From positions 84,745 through 148,744 of the forward strand of contig CAKTWW010000001.1 of assembly GCA_934630855.1 (NCBI GenBank): a DNA stretch of 64,000 nucleotides, written 5' to 3'. Each line of letters begins with the position of its first letter. The first letter of the stretch is position 1. The position numbers and the translations under genes were made by a program. The notes under the pieces were generated by a model. It made no database searches and was not told the origin of the DNA. It saw nothing but the letters and a program-made list of their open reading frames with translations. The DNA is from an uncultured Collinsella sp. Lineage in GTDB: Bacteria > Actinomycetota > Coriobacteriia > Coriobacteriales > Coriobacteriaceae. This document shows positions 60,955 to 64,000 of the stretch, piece after piece.

Positions 60955-62241
60955 ATGTCGGTCGATATAGCCACGTATGTCCACGATCTTGCCGTTGCCG
61001 CCAAGGCAGCGTCGTCCTCGCTTGCCACGGCGAGCGACGAGCAGCGCCAGGAGGCCGTGCGTGCCATGGCCACAGCACTGCGCGACGGTGTTGACTCCAT
61101 CGTTGCCGCCAATGAGCTCGATATGTCCGCCGCGCGCGATGCGGGCACTTCGGCCGGCTTGCTCGATCGTCTGCTGCTGACGCCCGAGCGCGTCGAGGGC
61201 ATGGCCGCCGGCCTGGAGAAACTCGCCGAACTGCCCGATCCTGTCGGCCGCGTGCTCGACCACCGCGTGCTCGCAAGTGGCGTGGACCTCACCCGCGTGA
61301 GCGTGCCGCTGGGCCTGGTCGCCATGGTCTACGAGGCGCGCCCCAACGTGACAGCCGACGCCGCGGGCATCTGCATCCGCACCGGCAACGCCTGCATTCT
61401 GCGTGGCGGTTCGCTGGCCTATCACTCGTGCGCCATGATCGCCGAGTTGCTGGCCGATGCGCTCGAGGCCAAGGGCTTCCCGCGCGAGGCCGTCTCGATG
61501 ATTGAGTCCACCGACCGCGAGGCCACCGGCGAGCTGATGAAGCTCCGCGGCATCGTCGACGTGCTCATTCCGCGCGGTGGCGCGGGCCTGATCCAGCGCT
61601 GCGTGCGCGAGTCGCTGGTGCCGGTGATCGAGACAGGCACGGGCAACTGCCATATCTACGTGCAGGAATCCGCCGATTTTGACAAGGCACTCAACATTAT
61701 CGTCAACGCCAAAACCCAGCGCGTGGGCGTGTGCAATGCCGCCGAGTCGTTGCTCGTTGACCGTGCCGTGGCCGATCGCTTCCTGCCCGCGGTCGTTGCC
61801 GTGCTGCACGACCACGGCGTGCTCATTCACGGCGACGAGGCCACGTGCACCGCGTGTGTCGACGCCGGGCTTGCCGAGGGCGACGACTTCGTTGCCGCAA
61901 CCGAGGAGGACTGGGGCCGCGAGTACCTGGCGCTCGAGATGAGCGTGAAGGTCGTGGCCGACGAGGACGAGGCCATCGCACACATCAACCGCTACGGCAC
62001 TATGCACTCCGAGGCCATCGTTGCCGAGGACGAGGCCGCCTGCGAGCGCTTCCTGGATGCGGTCGATGCCTCGGCCGTGTACGCCAACGCCAGCACGCGC
62101 TTCACCGACGGCGGCGAGTTTGGCCTGGGCGCCGAGATCGGCATCTCGACCCAAAAGCTCCATGCCCGTGGCCCCTTTGCCGCCGAGGCCCTCACCACCT
62201 ACAAATACAAGCTCCGCGGCACCGGGCAGGTCCGTCCCTAA
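60955..62241 (+). CDS. proA: Gamma-glutamyl phosphate reductase
   Basis: A 428-residue NADPH-dependent aldehyde-dehydrogenase-fold enzyme making glutamate-5-semialdehyde in proline synthesis. Catalytic Cys in QRVGVCNAAES, nucleotide motif GLVAMVYEARPNVTADAAG, and the C-terminal GAEIGISTQKLHARGP are diagnostic. ATG 60955 with AGGAGAAAGG upstream. An R-family repeat follows its stop and begins the RAYT unit. Confidence 0.95.
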   Translation: MSVDIATYVHDLAVAAKAASSSLATASDEQRQEAVRAMATALRDGVDSIVAANELDMSAARDAGTSAGLLDRLLLTPERVEGMAAGLEKLAELPDPVGRVLDHRVLASGVDLTRVSVPLGLVAMVYEARPNVTADAAGICIRTGNACILRGGSLAYHSCAMIAELLADALEAKGFPREAVSMIESTDREATGELMKLRGIVDVLIPRGGAGLIQRCVRESLVPVIETGTGNCHIYVQESADFDKALNIIVNAKTQRVGVCNAAESLLVDRAVADRFLPAVVAVLHDHGVLIHGDEATCTACVDAGLAEGDDFVAATEEDWGREYLALEMSVKVVADEDEAIAHINRYGTMHSEAIVAEDEAACERFLDAVDASAVYANASTRFTDGGEFGLGAEIGISTQKLHARGPFAAEALTTYKYKLRGTGQVRP

Positions 62242-62250
62242 CGTCCGCGC

Positions 62251-62293
62251 AAAAAACCACCACAAAGGGGACAGGCACCTTTGTGGTGGTTTT
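62251..62293 (-). repeat. REP-like palindrome family R, copy 6 (left flank of RAYT)
   Basis: AAAAAACCACCACAAAGGGG then ACAGGCACCTTTGTGGTGG with TTTT. The GGGGACAGGCACC centre gives reverse orientation, opposite to the copy at 63209 on the other side of the transposase gene. Confidence 0.93.
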
Positions 62294-62360
62294 GACTAAC
62301 TGTATCTAAGCATATTTGCGCTGCGCAAGAGGTGGCATTTCGGCAGGTGGACGACTTAAT

Positions 62361-62384
62361 CGGTGAGTAGATTCTCACCGTTTT
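62361..62384 (+). terminator. Small hairpin upstream of the transposase gene
   Basis: CGGTGAG pairs with CTCACCG followed by TTTTA. It may end proA transcription or shield the transposase gene from read-through. Confidence 0.65.
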
Positions 62385-62430
62385 ACGTATGCCGTGGGGT
62401 TATTTTTGGCATGAGAGCAAGGAGACGCCC

Positions 62431-63189
62431 ATGTCAAGAAAGCCGCGACAGAAATCGCAGACTGGCCTGTATCACATTACGATGAGGGGCAACGGCAAAC
62501 AGCTTCTGTTTGAGGATGATGAAGACAGAAGACGCATTTTGTCGCTTATTCGGTCTTCGATAATGCGGTTCAACATTAGGCTTATTGCTTGGTGCCTGAT
62601 GGGTAACCACGTTCATCTTGTCCTAAGTGATCCCGATGACAACATGAGCGAGGCAATGTATCTTGTTATGTCTTGCTACGCGACTTGGTATAACCGTCGG
62701 CATGGGCATGTTGGACATGTTTTTCAGGACAGGTTCTCGAGTGCTTCGATTTCGAGCGAGGAATACCTTCTCGACGCCATTCGATATGTTCATTTCAATC
62801 CGCAAAAAGCTGGTATTTGTCCTTACGATGCATATCGATGGAGCAGCCATCTGGATTATGCCGAACGCGATCCGGATATCGCGACGGTCGATTTGGCTCT
62901 TGTCCGCCTTGCTTTTCCGCGCGTACGCGATTATCTGGCCTTTATGGATGCGTCGAATGGTGCGGTTATTCGACCACCGACCGGCGGGCGAATTGGCGAG
63001 GACGAAGCATTGGATGTGGGAGTGTCGTTGATCCGCTCGTTTGGCCTTGGCGAACTTTCCGATGTCAAGGCTCTCGATAAGTCTAGGCGCAATGAGGTGC
63101 TTGCGGCGATGCGGGAAGCCGGTCTTTCCATCCGTCAAATACAGCGCTTGACAGGCGTGGGAGAGTGGTCGATCCGCAAGGCGGGATAG
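62431..63189 (+). CDS. REP-associated tyrosine transposase (RAYT)
   Basis: A 252-residue Y1/HUH single-strand nuclease of the IS200-related RAYT family (TnpA_REP). The HUH motif is GNHVHLVL (His60, His62), the catalytic Tyr is in AIRYVHFNPQKAG (Tyr119), and YHITMRGNGKQ is the family start. A C-terminal helix-turn-helix (LSIRQIQRLTGVGEWSIRK) extends the core. It is flanked by inverted family R palindromes (62251 and 63209), which is the signature of a RAYT/REP unit. AAGGAG precedes ATG 62431. No partner tnpB. The base composition is less GC-rich than proA and the HD gene. Confidence 0.9.
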   Translation: MSRKPRQKSQTGLYHITMRGNGKQLLFEDDEDRRRILSLIRSSIMRFNIRLIAWCLMGNHVHLVLSDPDDNMSEAMYLVMSCYATWYNRRHGHVGHVFQDRFSSASISSEEYLLDAIRYVHFNPQKAGICPYDAYRWSSHLDYAERDPDIATVDLALVRLAFPRVRDYLAFMDASNGAVIRPPTGGRIGEDEALDVGVSLIRSFGLGELSDVKALDKSRRNEVLAAMREAGLSIRQIQRLTGVGEWSIRKAG

Positions 63190-63208
63190 CATCCTTCCGA
63201 TGCAAACG

Positions 63209-63250
63209 AAAAACCACCACAAAGGTGCCTGTCCCCTTTGTGGTGGTTTT
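63209..63250 (+). repeat. REP-like palindrome family R, copy 7 (right flank of RAYT)
   Basis: AAAAACCACCACAAAGGTGCC then TGTCCCCTTTGTGGTGG with TTTT, 20 bases after the transposase stop, in opposite orientation to copy 6. Confidence 0.93.
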
Positions 63251-63269
63251 GCGCTTTAGACGAGGCGGA

Positions 63270-63869
63270 TTAGGCCTGGAAGGTGTCGCGGTCGGGGGCG
63301 AAGGACTGCATGGCCGCGATGGTGCGGTCGAAGAGCTCGGGAAGCTCCCAGCCCAGCATCTCGGCGCCCTGCGAAATCACATCGCGCGAGCAGCCGGCGG
63401 CAAAGCGCTTATCCTTAAACTTCTTCTTGAGCGACTTGGTCGTAAAGTCCATAACGCTCTTGCTGGGGCGCATGATGACGGCGGCGCCGATCAGGCCAGT
63501 GAGCTCGTCGCAGGCAAACAGAATCTTTTCCATCTGCAGCTCGGGCTTGGGCAGCGAAGAGTTGAAATCGGACGTATGCGTCTGGATGGCACGGATGAGC
63601 TCGGGAGTCGCACCCTCGCCCTCGAGAATCTCGGCAGCATAGATGGTGTGGTTCATGGGGTCGTCCTCATGCTCCTCCCAATCCAGGTCGTGCAGCAGGC
63701 CGACGATGCCCCAAAACTCCTCGTTCTCGGGGTCGAACTCGCGCGCAAAATAGCGCATGGTGCCCTCGACCGTCTCGCCGTGCGTGATGTGGAACGGGTC
63801 CTTGTTGTGCTCGTTGAGCAATTCGAACGCGCGGTCGCGAGTGATTCCGGCGGTAAGCGGCTCTGCCAT
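63270..63869 (-). CDS. HD-domain hydrolase
   Basis: A 199-residue metal-dependent phosphohydrolase-like protein. The HD motif is LLHDLDWEEH with the first His in ITHGET; the family covers nucleotidases and stress hydrolases. A second acidic/His block (FACDELTGLIGAAV) is typical of the HDIG-related group. Substrate unknown. ATG 63869 follows AGGAGTC-type sequence. An R repeat lies just beyond its 5' side at 63924 and another after its 3' end at 63209. Confidence 0.85.
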   Translation of the reverse strand: MAEPLTAGITRDRAFELLNEHNKDPFHITHGETVEGTMRYFAREFDPENEEFWGIVGLLHDLDWEEHEDDPMNHTIYAAEILEGEGATPELIRAIQTHTSDFNSSLPKPELQMEKILFACDELTGLIGAAVIMRPSKSVMDFTTKSLKKKFKDKRFAAGCSRDVISQGAEMLGWELPELFDRTIAAMQSFAPDRDTFQA

Positions 63870-63923
63870 AAGAGACTCCTTGTGCTCGTGGGTATCGCTA
63901 AGATTGAATACTACTAGAACGAG

Positions 63924-63953
63924 AAAACCACCACAAAGGTGCCTGTCCCCTTT
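63924..63953 (+). repeat. REP-like palindrome family R, copy 8 (3'-truncated)
   Basis: AAAACCACCACAAAGGTGCC then TGTCCCCTTT; the GTGGTGG arm is missing and replaced by ATTATGAGC. Forward orientation. The truncation point is right after the conserved core. Confidence 0.85.
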
Positions 63954-64000
63954 ATTATGAGCAGGACATTGTCAAGAGGCAAAATCGGGCCCGACCCCAA

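Overview
The window is 64 kb of GC-rich, gene-dense bacterial chromosome. Its gene content (metal-ATPase/ArsR operon, pst operon, serC-serA, pckA, lactate permease, tagO/wecA-type transferase), its REP-like palindromes and its codon use suggest a gut actinobacterium of the class Coriobacteriia, most like Collinsella. That placement is inference from style and content; no marker such as rRNA is present. There is no CRISPR array, rRNA, prophage or integrase.

Left part (1-28 kb), mostly core: DegV protein, HAD hydrolase and M20 dipeptidase; the pstSCAB phosphate operon; an ABC-F ATPase with a Cof-type phosphatase; a short MntR/DtxR-type regulator; a zinc/cadmium-type operon (ArsR sensor, stand-alone HMA protein, P-type ATPase) with three matching operators; a DnaQ-like exonuclease divergent from a His-rich metal exporter; YaiI and DUF308 proteins; a nitroreductase behind a DtxR-box-like palindrome; two tandem histidine phosphatases; a DUF1015-like protein, an M20 peptidase and the serine genes serC-serA. 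Two related restriction-endonuclease-fold-like genes (14.4 and 23.9 kb) sit among these.

Middle (28.3-40.7 kb), a more AT-rich defence island. Three tightly coupled plus-strand genes encode a ~1030-residue protein with an alpha-CTD-like helix-hairpin-helix start, a 1771-residue DEAH helicase with a C-terminal DUF1998 module, and a NERD-nuclease/UvrD-type helicase. The first two fit a type III Druantia pair (DruH-DruE); the third is not part of that definition as I know it. Facing them is a second module: a GIY-YIG/DUF2075 helicase whose start overlaps a MazG-like pyrophosphohydrolase.

Right part (40.7-64 kb): K+/H+ antiporter, metallophosphoesterase, Wzx-type flippase, lactate permease, ATP-dependent PEP carboxykinase, MarR regulator, DegV, MGMT-domain protein, trpS, wecA/tagO-like transferase, a candidate structured RNA, a radical-SAM activase, tRNA-Ala(CGC), pncB, proB and proA (split by a prolyl-aminopeptidase-like hydrolase on the other strand), a REP-associated tyrosine transposase (RAYT) and an HD protein.

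The RAYT is flanked by oppositely oriented copies of a ~40-bp palindrome that recurs eight times in the window, the layout of an autonomous RAYT/REP unit. At least two further dispersed palindrome families and several long foldback elements fill the intergenic gaps.
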